Positions 7,801-17,812 of a stretch of DNA of 56,152 bases are shown in pieces. Within the stretch, counting starts at the first letter, position 1, and the number at the start of each line of letters is the position of its first letter. Origin of the DNA: Planctomycetota bacterium. Lineage in GTDB: Bacteria > Planctomycetota > UBA1135 > GCA-002686595. The notes below the pieces were generated by a model. That model made no database searches and was not told the origin of the DNA. It worked only from the letters and a program-made list of their open reading frames with translations. The translations under genes and the position numbers were made by a program. The stretch covers positions 1 to 56,152 of the forward strand of contig JAEUHY010000021.1 in assembly GCA_016795325.1 (NCBI GenBank), read 5' to 3'.

Positions 7801-10416
7801 ATGAGCTGGATCAAGAACCTGTCCGTCGCCCGCAAGATCAACGTCCTCGTCGCGCTCGCGATCACGGGGATCACGTTGGTCGGCGGCATCTCGCTCTGGT
7901 CGACCCGCACACTCTCGGCTTCGGCGGTCGATGTCGGCCGCCAGCAACTGCCCGCGGTCCGCAACATGACGCTGTGCGACATGATGCACGACGGCATGCT
8001 CGCGGTCGTGTACCGCTCGATCGTCGCGGGCGAGCAGAACGACGAACAGGCGATCCGCGGCGCGGTGCAGGAAGCGGAGGAGTTTGCGCAGAACTTCTAC
8101 AAGTACTTCGGCGCGCTCGACGAGCTCGAGCTGCGGCCGGCGACGCAGCAGGCGGTCAACGCCGCGCGCGCCGACGTCACGGAGTACGTGGAAGGTTCGA
8201 AGGCGCTCGTCGCGCTGTGCGCGCAGGGCAAACGTTCCGAGGCGATCGCCGGAGTGCCAGCGCTGCAGGAGGTGTACGACCGGCTCGAGGAGAGCCTCGG
8301 CGCGCTCGGCGAACTCGTGGAAGGCGACGCCGACGAGGGCGTCGCGCGAGGTGAGTCGGTGGCGTCCCTGGCGCAGAAGTCGATCCTGACCGCGCTCCTG
8401 GTGTGCGGTGTGGGGGCGTTGTTGATGGGCCTGTACGTGGGGCGCCTGATCGTCGAGCCTTTGAACGCCTCGGTCACCGTGCTCGAGTCGGGCGACCTCG
8501 ACAAGCTTGGGGCGATCGACTCGCAAGACGAGTTCGGGCGCATGGCGAAAGCCGTGACGGTGAGCGTGCGCAAGACGCGTGAAGGCGCTGAGCTGCTCGC
8601 GCAACAAAAGGCGGCGATCGAAGCCAACGCTGAGCAACTCGCCGCAGCGATGCAGGAATCCGAGCGTTCCGCCGCCGAGTCGAAACGGCTGGCGCAGGAG
8701 GCGGCCCGCGTCGCGTCCATGGTCGAGAACTCGAACGCCTGCATGCTGTACGCGGACGAGGCGCTGATCGTGCGCTACCTGAACCCCGCGGCTCGCGAAG
8801 CGCTCACGGTGCTCTCGGCCAGCGGGCGCGCGGGCTTCGACGTGCGCGAAGGCAAGTCGCTCGAGTGCATGTACGAACACCCCGGCTCCAACGCCGCGTT
8901 CTTCGGCGTCGACGCGAACTTGCCCTTCGCGACGCGCGCGGAGATCGGATCGGAGACGGTCGACATCGCCTTCCGCGCGATCAGCGATGCTTCGCGCAAG
9001 CGCTTGGGCACGCTGGTGTCCTTCGAGATCGTCACCGAGAAGCTCGAGATGCAGCGGCGGGTCGACGCCTCGTCGGCGGAGGCCGCGCGCGTCGCGTCGA
9101 TGGTCGAGCACTCGCCCGCCTGCATGATGTACGCCGACGCCGATCTGCGCCTCAAGTACGTCAATCCGGCGGCGAAGCGCGCCGCCGTGAACCTCGGGCT
9201 CGACGCCGAGGCGCTGCTCGGAAGCGATTTGGCGAGCTTCTACGAACACCCGCGCGGCAGCCGCGCGTTCTTCTGCAACCCCTCGAACCTGCCCTGGAGC
9301 GGCGCCTTCGAGCGCAACGGGGAACACGTGTCCCTCTCGGTCAGCGGCATCGTCGATGCGCGAGGCCGTCTGCAGGGCGTGATCGCTTCGTGGGAGATCA
9401 TCTCGGAGCGCCTGCGGTCGGAGCAGATCAGCCGCGAAGCGAGCGAACGCGAAGTGCGCCAGGCGCAAGAACTGCAGGCCAAGGTGCAGAGCATGCTCGT
9501 CGCGGTGGACGCCGCCGCGCGCGGCGACCTCACGCAGCAGGTCCCGGTCTCGGGCGACGACGCGATCGGACGCATGGGCGAGTCGGTCTCGCGCTTGCTG
9601 AGCGACTTCCGCCAGAGCATGAGCTCGATCCGCACCAACGCCGAGAAGCTCGCCAAGTCCTCCGAACAGCTCACCGGCGTGAGCCAGCGCATGAGCTCCG
9701 AAGCGGAGCAGACCTCCAATCAGGTCGGCGTCGTCGCAGATGCGGCCGCCAAGGTGGAAGGCAGCATGCGCAACGTGTCGCAGAACACCGACGCGATGAG
9801 CGAGAGCATCGTCGAGATCGCGCGCAGCGCGGGCAGCGCCGCCAAGGTGGCGCGCACCGCGGTCGAAACCGCCGACGAGACCAACCGCACGGTGTCCGCG
9901 CTCGACCGCTCGAGCGAGGAGATCGGCAAGATCCTCAAGACCATCACGACCATCGCGCAGCAGACCAACCTGCTCGCGCTCAACGCCACGATCGAGGCGG
10001 CGCGAGCAGGTGAGATGGGCAAGGGCTTCGCGGTGGTCGCGAACGAGGTCAAGGAGCTCGCCAAGGAAACCGCCAAGGCCACTACGGACATCGGCGCGAA
10101 GATCGAGGCCATCCAGGCCGGCTCGCGCGGCGCGGTGGCCGCGATCGGCAAGATCGGCGGGATCATCAAGGAGATCGACGGACTGCAGACCACGATCGCC
10201 GCGGCGGTCGAGGAGCAGACGGCGACGACCAAGGAGATCACGAACACGCTCGGCCACGCGGCGAAGGCGAGCACGCAGATCACCGCGAACATGTCGCAGG
10301 TCGCGACCACGGCGCGCGAAACCTCGAGCGGCGCGACCAATACGCTCGGCGTGGCCCACGAGGTCTCGCGCATGGCCGACGAACTGCTCGAGCTCGTCGG
10401 ACGCTTCCGCACGTAG
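7801..10416 (+). CDS. Methyl-accepting chemotaxis protein with two PAS-like domains
   Basis: A protein of 871 residues, starting at MSWIKNLSV; an ATG 63 bases upstream adds an unlikely Pro/Arg leader. Residues 13-35 are a membrane helix and 36-190 a helical periplasmic sensor domain of the four-helix-bundle kind. The second helix is at about 194-217, followed by HAMP. Two homologous PAS-like segments follow (about 305-420 and 425-540), both beginning ARVASMVE and containing YADxxLxxxYxNPAA and YEHP. A second HAMP-like stretch lies near 563-600. The signalling domain has the hairpin tip [19 protein letters not shown] at about 719-737, which binds CheW/CheA. No CheR-binding pentapeptide is seen at the C-terminus. 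No other chemotaxis genes are nearby, so the partner kinase is encoded elsewhere. Confidence 0.92.
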   Translation: MSWIKNLSVARKINVLVALAITGITLVGGISLWSTRTLSASAVDVGRQQLPAVRNMTLCDMMHDGMLAVVYRSIVAGEQNDEQAIRGAVQEAEEFAQNFYKYFGALDELELRPATQQAVNAARADVTEYVEGSKALVALCAQGKRSEAIAGVPALQEVYDRLEESLGALGELVEGDADEGVARGESVASLAQKSILTALLVCGVGALLMGLYVGRLIVEPLNASVTVLESGDLDKLGAIDSQDEFGRMAKAVTVSVRKTREGAELLAQQKAAIEANAEQLAAAMQESERSAAESKRLAQEAARVASMVENSNACMLYADEALIVRYLNPAAREALTVLSASGRAGFDVREGKSLECMYEHPGSNAAFFGVDANLPFATRAEIGSETVDIAFRAISDASRKRLGTLVSFEIVTEKLEMQRRVDASSAEAARVASMVEHSPACMMYADADLRLKYVNPAAKRAAVNLGLDAEALLGSDLASFYEHPRGSRAFFCNPSNLPWSGAFERNGEHVSLSVSGIVDARGRLQGVIASWEIISERLRSEQISREASEREVRQAQELQAKVQSMLVAVDAAARGDLTQQVPVSGDDAIGRMGESVSRLLSDFRQSMSSIRTNAEKLAKSSEQLTGVSQRMSSEAEQTSNQVGVVADAAAKVEGSMRNVSQNTDAMSESIVEIARSAGSAAKVARTAVETADETNRTVSALDRSSEEIGKILKTITTIAQQTNLLALNATIEAARAGEMGKGFAVVANEVKELAKETAKATTDIGAKIEAIQAGSRGAVAAIGKIGGIIKEIDGLQTTIAAAVEEQTATTKEITNTLGHAAKASTQITANMSQVATTARETSSGATNTLGVAHEVSRMADELLELVGRFRT

Positions 10417-10429
10417 CCGCTCCAGCCAT

Positions 10430-10482
10430 ACGACACGCCCGCGCTCGAGCCGGATCACGACTCGAGCGCGGGCGTGTGTCGT
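10430..10482. terminator. Bidirectional hairpin between convergent genes
   Basis: ACGACACGCCCGCGCTCGAG pairs with its complement about 11 bases later; the right arm carries a two-base insertion. The hairpin lies between the chemotaxis gene stop (10416) and the stop of the minus-strand peptidase gene (10492), so it can serve both. Confidence 0.75.
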
Positions 10483-10491
10483 CAGGGTCGT

Positions 10492-13400
10492 TCAACGCCA
10501 GCGGAAGTGCTCGCGCACGAGCCAGCGCGCGGGTTCGCGCCGGGCCTGCGCGAGAAGCGCCGCGGTGCGCGTCGAGTCGCCGGACGCAGCTTCGAGCTCA
10601 CGCGCCAACTCCTGCGCGAAGGCGCTCTTCAGCGCCGCGAGTTTGCCCACCAATTGCGCCGCCGCGCTCGGATCGGCGCCCAGCTTGGGGCCGAGCGTCT
10701 CGAGTTGCTTGAGCGCGCGCTCCCAGTCCTTGCTCGACACTCCTTCGAGCGAAGGTTTGAGCTGCGCCAGCACGCGCTTGTCGAGCGCCGTGCCCGAGCT
10801 CTGCGCGAGTTCCACCAGCGCAGCGAAGGCCGGGCCGCGGCCCGCCTTCTCGAACTGCGGGCCGAGCTTGGGCAACTCGGCGAAGGCCGCCTCCAACGCC
10901 GTCGCCAGACGCTGCACATCATGCGCGAGCGGGAACAGCGCGCCGTCGAACTCCCGCGCGGCCGTGATGTGCGGCCAAGCGCGCGCCAACTCACCGTTCG
11001 CAAGGTCGCGTGCGCCGCCCTCGCGCCAAGACGCGGTCCACTTCGCCGCCGCGTCGAGCTTGCGCCGTTCGATCAACTCCTTGAGCGGCGTGTCGAGGTA
11101 GCTCTCGCCGCCGGTCTGCCACGCTTCGCCGATCTTGAAGCCAGGATCGCCCTCCCAGACGACCTTGCCGTCGACATCGAGGAGCAGGATGCGCGGCAAG
11201 TTGAAGCGCGCGATCGAGTACGCCTCCGCGCTCGCGCCCATGCCGACGCCTTCGCGGAAGTCGACGCCCACCGCGCCGGGGAAGCGGTGCGAACGCAAGT
11301 ACTCGTCGACGGCCTGTGCGTCGTTCGCCGAGCACAGCGACACGACCTCGAGCCCGAGCGCTGCGTGCCGCTGCGCGAGGTCGGAGAGCCACGCGTCAAT
11401 GCGCACCAGCTCGTTCTGTTGCACGCTCCACAGCGCGAGCACCTGCGGAACCGGCCCCTTCTCGCTCCACGACGCGCGCGAGCCCTGCGCCCAGCGCGCG
11501 ACGCGTGGGAACGGCGGCACGCGTCCGACGAAGCTGCCGCCCGCCGACGCGCCGGATTCTTCAAGCGCTTCCATGCGCAGCCGCCGCTCGATCGCGCCCG
11601 CGGGATCGCGCGGATCGCGCGCGAGGAAGCGCACTTCCTTGTAGCGCGCCTTGCCCGGCCCGGTGAGCAAGCCGAATCCGCCGCGCAGCGCATCGGCGCT
11701 CGAGAATTCCTGCGTCGCGACGAGTTCGCCGTCGACCCAGCAGTCGACCAGCGCGCCCGCCACGTCGATGCGCAGCTTGCGCCACTCGCCGGAGCTCGAC
11801 TGTCCCGCCGCGGCCGTGAGCGCCTTGACTGGCGTGTGGCGCCACGTCTTGGTCGCGCCGTCGCCCGAGAAGCTCGCGAGGTCGACCCAGGCGTTGTCGG
11901 CGGCCTTCGACTCCGCGGCGCGCGGCGCGCCGGGGAACAGCACGAAAGCGTGGAAGTTGTTCGTGTCCTTGCGGCCGAACACCAAGCCGCAGAAGTTGCT
12001 CTCGCCGCGTTTGGCCTGCACGTCGCACTCGAGCGAAAAGTCACCCGAGGTGACGCGCATCAGCGCGAGCGAGGTGTAGTCGAAGCGCGCCACGTCGTAC
12101 TCGCCGAGCTTGGCGTCGAGCAGCGGCCCGGCCGGCTGGAACGCTGTGTTTCCGCCGCTGTCCCAACCTTCGAGGTTCTTCTCGTTGTAGGCCAGCTCCC
12201 AGATCGCGAGCGATTTGCCGCTCGAGCGCAGCGCGGCCTCGTACTCGCCGAACAGCGCGTCGACCTCCAGGTCGCGGCCCAGGCGCCAGCTCACGTCCAT
12301 CGTGACCAGCGGCAGGTTCGCGGCGCGCAGCTTCGCGACCAGCGTCTGCGCCGCGTTCGCGAGCTCCGCGCGGCTCTTGGCGATCGTTCCGCGCTTGGGG
12401 TCCCACTTGGCGAGCAAGCGCTCCACGCGATCGATCGCGCGTGCGTCGGCAGGCTTGCGCGCTTCGAGCACGCGCAGCGCCGTCGTCGCGAGCTTGGCGG
12501 CGCGGTCGGCGTTCTTGCGCTCGCCCAGGAAGCCCGCGAATTCCTCGAGCAATTGCGGGTCGAGCGGCGTGGCGACCAAGCCCTTCTCGAAGTGCTCCTT
12601 GGCGACCACGTCGTTCTTCTCGCGCAGCGCGGCGCGCGCCCAGGCGAGGTACGGGCGCTCGACCTTGCGGCGCCCGAGCTGCTCGTCGCGCAGCGCGAGG
12701 ATCCACTCCTTCCACACGTCGCTCAGCGCGTCGATCGTCTTGGGCAGCGCGGGCGCCGGCGCGTCGCCGCGCTCCACGCCCGCGATCGGCGGCGCCGGCT
12801 GGCCGAGCACGACCTCTTCGAACTTCGCGATGGCCGTGTCGCCGCTGAGTCCGCCCGAAGCGTTGATGTACTCGCGAAACGCCTTGCGGTAGATGAAGCG
12901 GCCGTCGATGGGGTCCTGGTAGTTGTAGAGGAAGAACACGACGCCCCACGTCGGCGCGTACCACGGCGGTCCCCATTCGTAGGCGTTCTCGACCACGATG
13001 CGGAACGTCGGCGCCTTGTCGGGCTCCGGACCGCCCTGCGTGATGCCGTCGCTCGGTCCGCTCATCCAGCCGCGCTCCATGCGGTCGGCGAGCGGGAACA
13101 GGCGGTGGTTCGCCGGCAGGTTCATCAGCACGGAACCGTTGGGCAGGATCGCGCAGCCCTCGAAGAACGAGGCCAGCCCTTCGTTGAGCCAACCGACGGC
13201 GCGTGTGGCGAGCGAAACGAACTGGTGCGCGGCTTCGTGGAACAGGGTCTGCGTCATGCCGTCGAAGCCCGAGCCTTCGACGAAGGTCTCCACCGCATTG
13301 CCGGTGAAGTGGCCGCCCGACCACTCGACCGGCGGCCCGATCCCGAGCTTCAAGTACTCCGCGCGCAGCTTGAAGATGTTGAGGTCGATGCGCGGCACGC

Positions 13401-14196
13401 TCTTGCCGTCCTCCTCCGTGCCGTACTGGAAGAACTCGCGGTAGAACAGGTTCATCTGCTCCATCGCTTCGGCGGCGCGCACGAGCACTTCGTAGCCCGC
13501 GTTCGTGTACGTCGTGTAGTTTTCGCGCTCGAGCTTGGCGCGCGTCTCCCAGCTCGCGTGCTGCGCGTCGAACTCGCGGATCCACTCCTCGGAGACGTCG
13601 GCGAGCAGGTCCTTGGGCTTGGCGCTGTCCGCCAGGCTCGGGTCGGGCTGTGAGGCGATGCGCTCGATCGCGGCGACGCTCGGCGCGTACTCCGGATCGA
13701 TCGCGAGGATCAGCTTGTGCACTCCGATCGCCGAGTGCGGGCGCAGGTCCTTCTCGTACTGCTCGGCCAGCGGCTCGAGCGCGCCGATGAAGCGCGCATT
13801 CATCGTCAGGAGCTCGTTCACCAGCGGCTCGAGCGCGACCAGGCGCGCGCGCAGCGCGTCGAGCTCTGCCTTCGGAGCCTTCTGCGCCGAGCTCAGGCGC
13901 AACTGCGTGTAGAGCGAGTAGACGAGGTCGTCGCGCTCTTTCGCCGCTTCCGCCCAGCGCGCGCGCAGAGCCCAAGCTCGCGGCGACTTCGCGTCGCGCT
14001 CGAGCGCGCGTTGGATCCACTCGCGCGCCTTGGGCAGCTGGCCGCCGTCGAGCGAACGCTGCGCGGCGTCGAGCGCGAGCGTGAAGGGCGACACCGCGGC
14101 GCCGGCTGATTCTTGCGCGCGGGCGGGCGACGGCGGGGGAGCGAAGGCGCACAGCGCGGCGAGCGCGGCGAGCGAGCAAGCGAGGAGAGTTCGCAT
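10492..14196 (-). CDS. Secreted HEXXH metallopeptidase fused to DUF1080-like and thioredoxin-like domains
   Basis: A protein of 1234 residues with a signal peptide (MRTLLACSLAALAALCAFA, cleaved near ARA-QES). Residues about 35-200 look helical and TPR-like. The zinc site HEAAHQ is at about 320-325, followed by WLNEGLASFFE with the third ligand Glu near 339, a gluzincin arrangement as in DUF1570/MA-type peptidases. A further helical region follows to about 650. Residues about 660-860 resemble the 3-keto-disaccharide hydrolase (DUF1080) or laminin-G-like sandwich, with NLEGWDSGG near the start. Residues about 910-1045 match a TlpA-type thioredoxin fold (VPQVLALWSVQQNEL), but the CxxC is replaced by SVQQ, so redox activity is not expected. 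Helical C-terminus. Probably acts outside the cytoplasm on proteins or glycoproteins. Confidence 0.82.
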   Translation of the reverse strand: MRTLLACSLAALAALCAFAPPPSPARAQESAGAAVSPFTLALDAAQRSLDGGQLPKAREWIQRALERDAKSPRAWALRARWAEAAKERDDLVYSLYTQLRLSSAQKAPKAELDALRARLVALEPLVNELLTMNARFIGALEPLAEQYEKDLRPHSAIGVHKLILAIDPEYAPSVAAIERIASQPDPSLADSAKPKDLLADVSEEWIREFDAQHASWETRAKLERENYTTYTNAGYEVLVRAAEAMEQMNLFYREFFQYGTEEDGKSVPRIDLNIFKLRAEYLKLGIGPPVEWSGGHFTGNAVETFVEGSGFDGMTQTLFHEAAHQFVSLATRAVGWLNEGLASFFEGCAILPNGSVLMNLPANHRLFPLADRMERGWMSGPSDGITQGGPEPDKAPTFRIVVENAYEWGPPWYAPTWGVVFFLYNYQDPIDGRFIYRKAFREYINASGGLSGDTAIAKFEEVVLGQPAPPIAGVERGDAPAPALPKTIDALSDVWKEWILALRDEQLGRRKVERPYLAWARAALREKNDVVAKEHFEKGLVATPLDPQLLEEFAGFLGERKNADRAAKLATTALRVLEARKPADARAIDRVERLLAKWDPKRGTIAKSRAELANAAQTLVAKLRAANLPLVTMDVSWRLGRDLEVDALFGEYEAALRSSGKSLAIWELAYNEKNLEGWDSGGNTAFQPAGPLLDAKLGEYDVARFDYTSLALMRVTSGDFSLECDVQAKRGESNFCGLVFGRKDTNNFHAFVLFPGAPRAAESKAADNAWVDLASFSGDGATKTWRHTPVKALTAAAGQSSSGEWRKLRIDVAGALVDCWVDGELVATQEFSSADALRGGFGLLTGPGKARYKEVRFLARDPRDPAGAIERRLRMEALEESGASAGGSFVGRVPPFPRVARWAQGSRASWSEKGPVPQVLALWSVQQNELVRIDAWLSDLAQRHAALGLEVVSLCSANDAQAVDEYLRSHRFPGAVGVDFREGVGMGASAEAYSIARFNLPRILLLDVDGKVVWEGDPGFKIGEAWQTGGESYLDTPLKELIERRKLDAAAKWTASWREGGARDLANGELARAWPHITAAREFDGALFPLAHDVQRLATALEAAFAELPKLGPQFEKAGRGPAFAALVELAQSSGTALDKRVLAQLKPSLEGVSSKDWERALKQLETLGPKLGADPSAAAQLVGKLAALKSAFAQELARELEAASGDSTRTAALLAQARREPARWLVREHFRWR

Positions 14197-14242
14197 CGTG
14201 GGGCGTCGAAGAAGCGGGAGGGCGGGGCGCTATCGTAGCCCT

Positions 14243-14677
14243 GTGAGCGAACGCGACGACGCCGTGCCCGAGCCGCTCGGGCTTGTGACTTACCGTGAGG
14301 GTGAGGCGCTCGATGCCGCGGAGGTCGCGGCGCTCTTCGACGCGTCCGGGATCCGGCGGCCGACGCACGATCTGCCGCGCATCGCGGCGATGCTCGCGCA
14401 CGCCAATCTCGTGATCAGCGCGCGCCAAGGCGAGCGGCTGATCGGCGTCGCACGTGCGCTGACCGACTTCAGCTACTGCTGCTACCTCTCCGACCTCGCC
14501 GTCGCACGCGACGTCCAACGCGCGGGCGTCGGCCGCGAACTCGTGCGCCGCGTGCGCGAGCGCATCGGCCCGCAGTCGATGCTGCTCCTGCTCTCCGCGC
14601 CGGAAGCCATGGAGTACTACCCGCGCCTGGGGTTCGAGCGCGTCGACAACGCCTTTCTCGTCCGCCGCACGACGTAG
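14243..14677 (+). CDS. GNAT family N-acetyltransferase
   Basis: A protein of 144 residues with GTG start at VSERDDAVPEP. The acetyl-CoA-binding strand-loop-helix is seen as LSDLAVARDVQRAGVGRELVRRV (RAGVGR matches Q/RxxGxG/A), followed by LLLLSAPEAMEYYPRLGFERV, a standard GNAT end. The frame stays open upstream into the peptidase gene on the other strand, but those residues are low-complexity. The promoter must lie in the short divergent gap, since the GTG is only 46 bases from the peptidase start. Acceptor substrate unknown. Confidence 0.85.
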   Translation: MSERDDAVPEPLGLVTYREGEALDAAEVAALFDASGIRRPTHDLPRIAAMLAHANLVISARQGERLIGVARALTDFSYCCYLSDLAVARDVQRAGVGRELVRRVRERIGPQSMLLLLSAPEAMEYYPRLGFERVDNAFLVRRTT

Positions 14678-14749
14678 CGAATTCGACGCGGGCCGAGGCG
14701 GCGCGCGATCCCTACAATCCCGCGCCCTCGCTCTCGGGGCGGGGCGACG

Positions 14750-15676
14750 ATGACGTCCACCAAGAAGATCTTCATGACCGGCGCGACGGGCGTGGTTGGC
14801 CGCGCGCTCCTCTCGCGTTTGGCAGGCGACAAGCGCTCGGCCGGCAAGAACATGCCGCAGGTGCTGGTGCTCTCGCGCAACGTCAGCGCGGCCTCCGAGC
14901 CGGCGGTGAAGTTCGTCACGGCGCGCCTGGGCGAACCGGAGAACTGGCGGCACACGCTCGAGGGCTGCACGGAGGTCGTGCACATGGCCGCGCAGACCGG
15001 CAAGGCGCGCCCGGCGCAGTTCGAGCGCGTGAACGTCGAAGGCACGCGCAACGTGCTCGAGGCGGCGCGCGCGGCCGGCGTGAAGCGCTTCCTGTTCGTG
15101 TCGAGCATCGCCGCCAACTATCCCGAACTCGCGCACTATCCGTACGGCCGCTCCAAGCGCGACGCCGAGCAGCTCGTGCGCGAGAGCGGCCTGGAGTGGA
15201 CCATCGTGCGGCCGACGATCGTGCTCAGCCGGCGCGCGGCGATCTGGCACTCGCTCAACGGCGCGGCCGGGCTCCCACTCACGCCGGTGTTCGGCGGCGG
15301 CCGCGCGCGGATCCAGCCGATCCACGCCGACGATCTCGCCGAGTGCATGGCGACCTGGATCGAAGAGCCGCAGTTCGCGCGCGAGACCTACGACCTCGGC
15401 GGACCGGAGGCGCTGAGCTTCGGTGAGTTCCTCGGCCGTTTGCGCGCGCGCAAGAAGCGCTCGCCCGGCGCGCTGCTGCCGCTCCCCGGCAAGTCGGGCA
15501 TCGCCGTGCTCGCGCTGCTCGAGAAGTTCGCGTTTCCGTTGCTGCCGCTGACGGCCGGCCAGCTCTACGCGTTCGTGCACGACAGCACGGTGCAGCCCAA
15601 CGCTCTGCTCGCGCGGCACGCGGCGAAGATGAAGAACATCGAGCAGATGCTCGACGACCTGCTCAAGTACGACTGA
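14750..15676 (+). CDS. NAD(P)-dependent epimerase/dehydratase family protein (extended SDR)
   Basis: A protein of 308 residues. The N-terminal Rossmann motif KIFMTGATGVVGRALL (TGxxGxxG) binds NAD(P). The active-site region shows FVSSIAA, then YPYGRSKRDAE, which supplies the YxxxK pair (YGRSK). VVHMAAQTGKARPAQFERVNVEGTRNVLEAA is the usual SDR stretch. RIQPIHADDLAECMATWI is typical of NDUFA9/atypical sugar-nucleotide SDRs. It starts a tightly packed cluster with the following membrane protein gene (4-base gap) and the GMC oxidoreductase gene (overlap). The three may modify one sterol-like, lipid or sugar substrate. Confidence 0.88.
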   Translation: MTSTKKIFMTGATGVVGRALLSRLAGDKRSAGKNMPQVLVLSRNVSAASEPAVKFVTARLGEPENWRHTLEGCTEVVHMAAQTGKARPAQFERVNVEGTRNVLEAARAAGVKRFLFVSSIAANYPELAHYPYGRSKRDAEQLVRESGLEWTIVRPTIVLSRRAAIWHSLNGAAGLPLTPVFGGGRARIQPIHADDLAECMATWIEEPQFARETYDLGGPEALSFGEFLGRLRARKKRSPGALLPLPGKSGIAVLALLEKFAFPLLPLTAGQLYAFVHDSTVQPNALLARHAAKMKNIEQMLDDLLKYD

Positions 15677-15680
15677 GCGC

Positions 15681-16190
15681 GTGAAGAACTCCAGCGACGA
15701 GCGTCGGCCCGCTGCGCCGGGCCCGGCGGCGCAAGCCGGTGCGGCGTCGCACGTCGACCCGCTGCTGGAGCGCGAATGCGACGTCTTCGTCCGCTACCTC
15801 AGCGGAACGGCGCCGAGCGACTACGTGCGCGAGCGCTACCTCGCGGCTCACGAGGCTGGAGTGGTCGAGCCGCGCGGCGGCGCGACGGGTTTCGAGCGCT
15901 GGATCGTGCGCCGCGCGAGCTCGGCGACGTGGCTCGTGCGCGCCCTCGATGCGCACCAGCGCGTGTTCGCGAACGGCTCGCTGCTGCGCCGCAAGCTCGT
16001 GTTGCTGCTCGCGCTGCTCGAAGTGCGCGCGCCGCACGCGGAAGCGCTCGATACGCCCACGGGCAGTTCGCGGGCGGCGATGCTCTTCGTGCTCGCCTGG
16101 CTCGGAGTGCGCTTCGCGCTCACGGTTTTGCTCACAACGCTCGTGCTCGCGCCGTTCCAGCTCGCCTTCAAGTGGGAGGCTCGCGCGTGA
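15681..16190 (+). CDS. Small protein with one or two C-terminal membrane helices, partner of the GMC oxidoreductase
   Basis: A protein of 169 residues with GTG start, 4 bases after the SDR stop. Residues about 25-110 form a soluble, helix-rich part (ERECDVFVRYLSGTAPSDYVRERY), and about 130-165 contain a hydrophobic stretch (AMLFVLAWLGVRFALTVLLTTLVLAPF). Its stop overlaps the GTG of the next gene (GTGA), so both are translated together. I do not recognise a named family. Small membrane or helical proteins encoded before GMC enzymes often serve as maturation or anchoring subunits, as the small subunit does in gluconate-2-dehydrogenase-type enzymes; that role is an inference from context only. 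Confidence 0.75.
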   Translation: MKNSSDERRPAAPGPAAQAGAASHVDPLLERECDVFVRYLSGTAPSDYVRERYLAAHEAGVVEPRGGATGFERWIVRRASSATWLVRALDAHQRVFANGSLLRRKLVLLLALLEVRAPHAEALDTPTGSSRAAMLFVLAWLGVRFALTVLLTTLVLAPFQLAFKWEARA

Positions 16191-17800
16191 AGCACGTGGT
16201 CGTCGTCGGTTCCGGCGCGAGCGGCGTGCACTTCGCGCAGTCGGCGCTCGACAATGGCTGGCGCGTGACGCTCGTCGACGTGGGCCGCACGGCGCCGGCC
16301 GCGGAGCTGCCGCAGGCGAGCTTCGCGCAGCTCAAGCGCGAGCACCCCGATCCGGCGGGCTACTTCCTCGGCCAGCGCTTCGAAGGCGCGCTGTTCCCCG
16401 GCGGCAAGGGCGAGTACTACGGATTTCCGCCGCACAAGGGCTACATCTTCGCGCCGCTCGACGGACTTGCGCTGCGCTCGCGCGGCTTCGACCCGCTGCT
16501 GTCGTTCGCGCGCGGCGGCCTCGCCGAGGCGTGGACCGGCGGCTCGTTCCCGTTCACGCCGGATGAGCTGCGCGACTTCCCCTTCGAGCCCGAGCGGCTG
16601 GTGCGCTACTACGGCGTGATCGCTGGCCGCATCGGCGTGAGCGGCGCCGTCGACGACCTCGCGCGTTTTCTCCCCGGCCACGAGCACCTCGCGCCCGGCC
16701 TGCGCCTCGACGCGCACAGCGAGGTGCTGCTCGGCGCCTACGAGCGCGCCAAGCCGCGCCTCAACCGCGAGCTGCGCTGCTTCGTCGGCCGCTCGCGCTC
16801 CGCAGTGCGCGCCGATGAGCGCGAGGAGCGTCACGGCTGCACGTACCTGGGCCGCTGCCTGTGGAGTTGCCCGCGCGAGGCGCTCTACACGCCGTCGATC
16901 ACGTTGCGTGCGCTGCTGCGCCGCGAGGGCTTCACGTACATCCCAGACCACGTCGTCACTCGCGTCGAGGCGGACGATGCGAACCGCGTGAAGCGCGTGC
17001 ACGCGCGGCACGTGGCGAATGGCGCCGCACTCGAGCTCGACGCGCCGCGGGTCGCTTTCGCCGCCGGAACGCTGGCCTCGTCCAAGTTGCTGCTCGACTC
17101 GCTGCTCGCGCACGGCGGCGCGGCGCCGACGCTCACGGGCTTGATGGACAACCGGCAGGTGCTCGTGCCGTTCGTCAACCTCGCGCTGCTGCGCAAGCGC
17201 GTCGAGCTCGACTCGTACCAGTACCACCAGCTCGCACTCGGCCTGGAGCGCGACGATCCGCGGCACTACGTGCACGGGCTCGTCACCACGCTCAAGAGCG
17301 CCTTGATCCATCCGATCGTGCAGAGCGTGCCGCTCGACCTCGCCAGCGCGCTGTGGATCTTCCGCAACGCGCACGCTGCGCTGGGCCTTGTGAACGTCAA
17401 CTTCCACGACGAACGTCGCGAGAGCTGCTCGCTGTCGCTCGAAACCGCGCGCGACGAAAGTTCGACGCTGCTCGTGCGCTACGAGCCAGCGGCGCAGGAA
17501 CCTGAACGGATTCGTTCGACCTTGCGCGACGTGAAGCGCGCGTTGCGGCAACTGGGTTGCTTCGCGCCGCCCGGCATGACCCACGTGCGGCCGATGGGCG
17601 CGAGCGTGCACTACGCCGGCGTGCTGCCGATGCAACGCGAGGGCGGCGACCTGACGACGACGCCGCACGGTGAGAGCCGCGCGCTCGGCGGTCTGTACTT
17701 CGTCGACGGCTCGACGTTCCCGTTCCTGCCGGCCAAGAACCTGACCTTCACCTTGATGGCCAACGCCGCGCGCATCGCCGACGAAGCGTTCGGCCGCTGA
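16187..17800 (+). CDS. GMC family FAD-dependent oxidoreductase
   Basis: A protein of 537 residues with GTG start inside the GTGA overlap with the previous gene. Residues 4-32 are an FAD-binding Rossmann fold (VVVGSGASGVHFAQSALDNG). The middle contains YLGRCLWSCPREALYTPS, a Cys-containing segment like that of gluconate/sorbitol/cholesterol-type GMC enzymes, and LDAPRVAFAAGTLASSKLLL. The C-terminal substrate/FAD domain carries GGLYFVDGSTFPFLPAKN followed by LTFTLMANAARIADEA, a clear GMC_oxred_C end. It oxidises an alcohol, sugar or sterol. With the neighbouring SDR enzyme it suggests a two-step oxidation or epimerisation pathway. Confidence 0.88.
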   Translation: MKHVVVVGSGASGVHFAQSALDNGWRVTLVDVGRTAPAAELPQASFAQLKREHPDPAGYFLGQRFEGALFPGGKGEYYGFPPHKGYIFAPLDGLALRSRGFDPLLSFARGGLAEAWTGGSFPFTPDELRDFPFEPERLVRYYGVIAGRIGVSGAVDDLARFLPGHEHLAPGLRLDAHSEVLLGAYERAKPRLNRELRCFVGRSRSAVRADEREERHGCTYLGRCLWSCPREALYTPSITLRALLRREGFTYIPDHVVTRVEADDANRVKRVHARHVANGAALELDAPRVAFAAGTLASSKLLLDSLLAHGGAAPTLTGLMDNRQVLVPFVNLALLRKRVELDSYQYHQLALGLERDDPRHYVHGLVTTLKSALIHPIVQSVPLDLASALWIFRNAHAALGLVNVNFHDERRESCSLSLETARDESSTLLVRYEPAAQEPERIRSTLRDVKRALRQLGCFAPPGMTHVRPMGASVHYAGVLPMQREGGDLTTTPHGESRALGGLYFVDGSTFPFLPAKNLTFTLMANAARIADEAFGR

Positions 17801-17812
17801 GCGCGGCCTGGG

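Noticed and set aside
10474..13653. 1059-codon plus-strand frame antisense to the peptidase gene
   Set aside because: Mirror of the codon pattern of the peptidase gene, rich in Arg/Leu/Glu without any domain.
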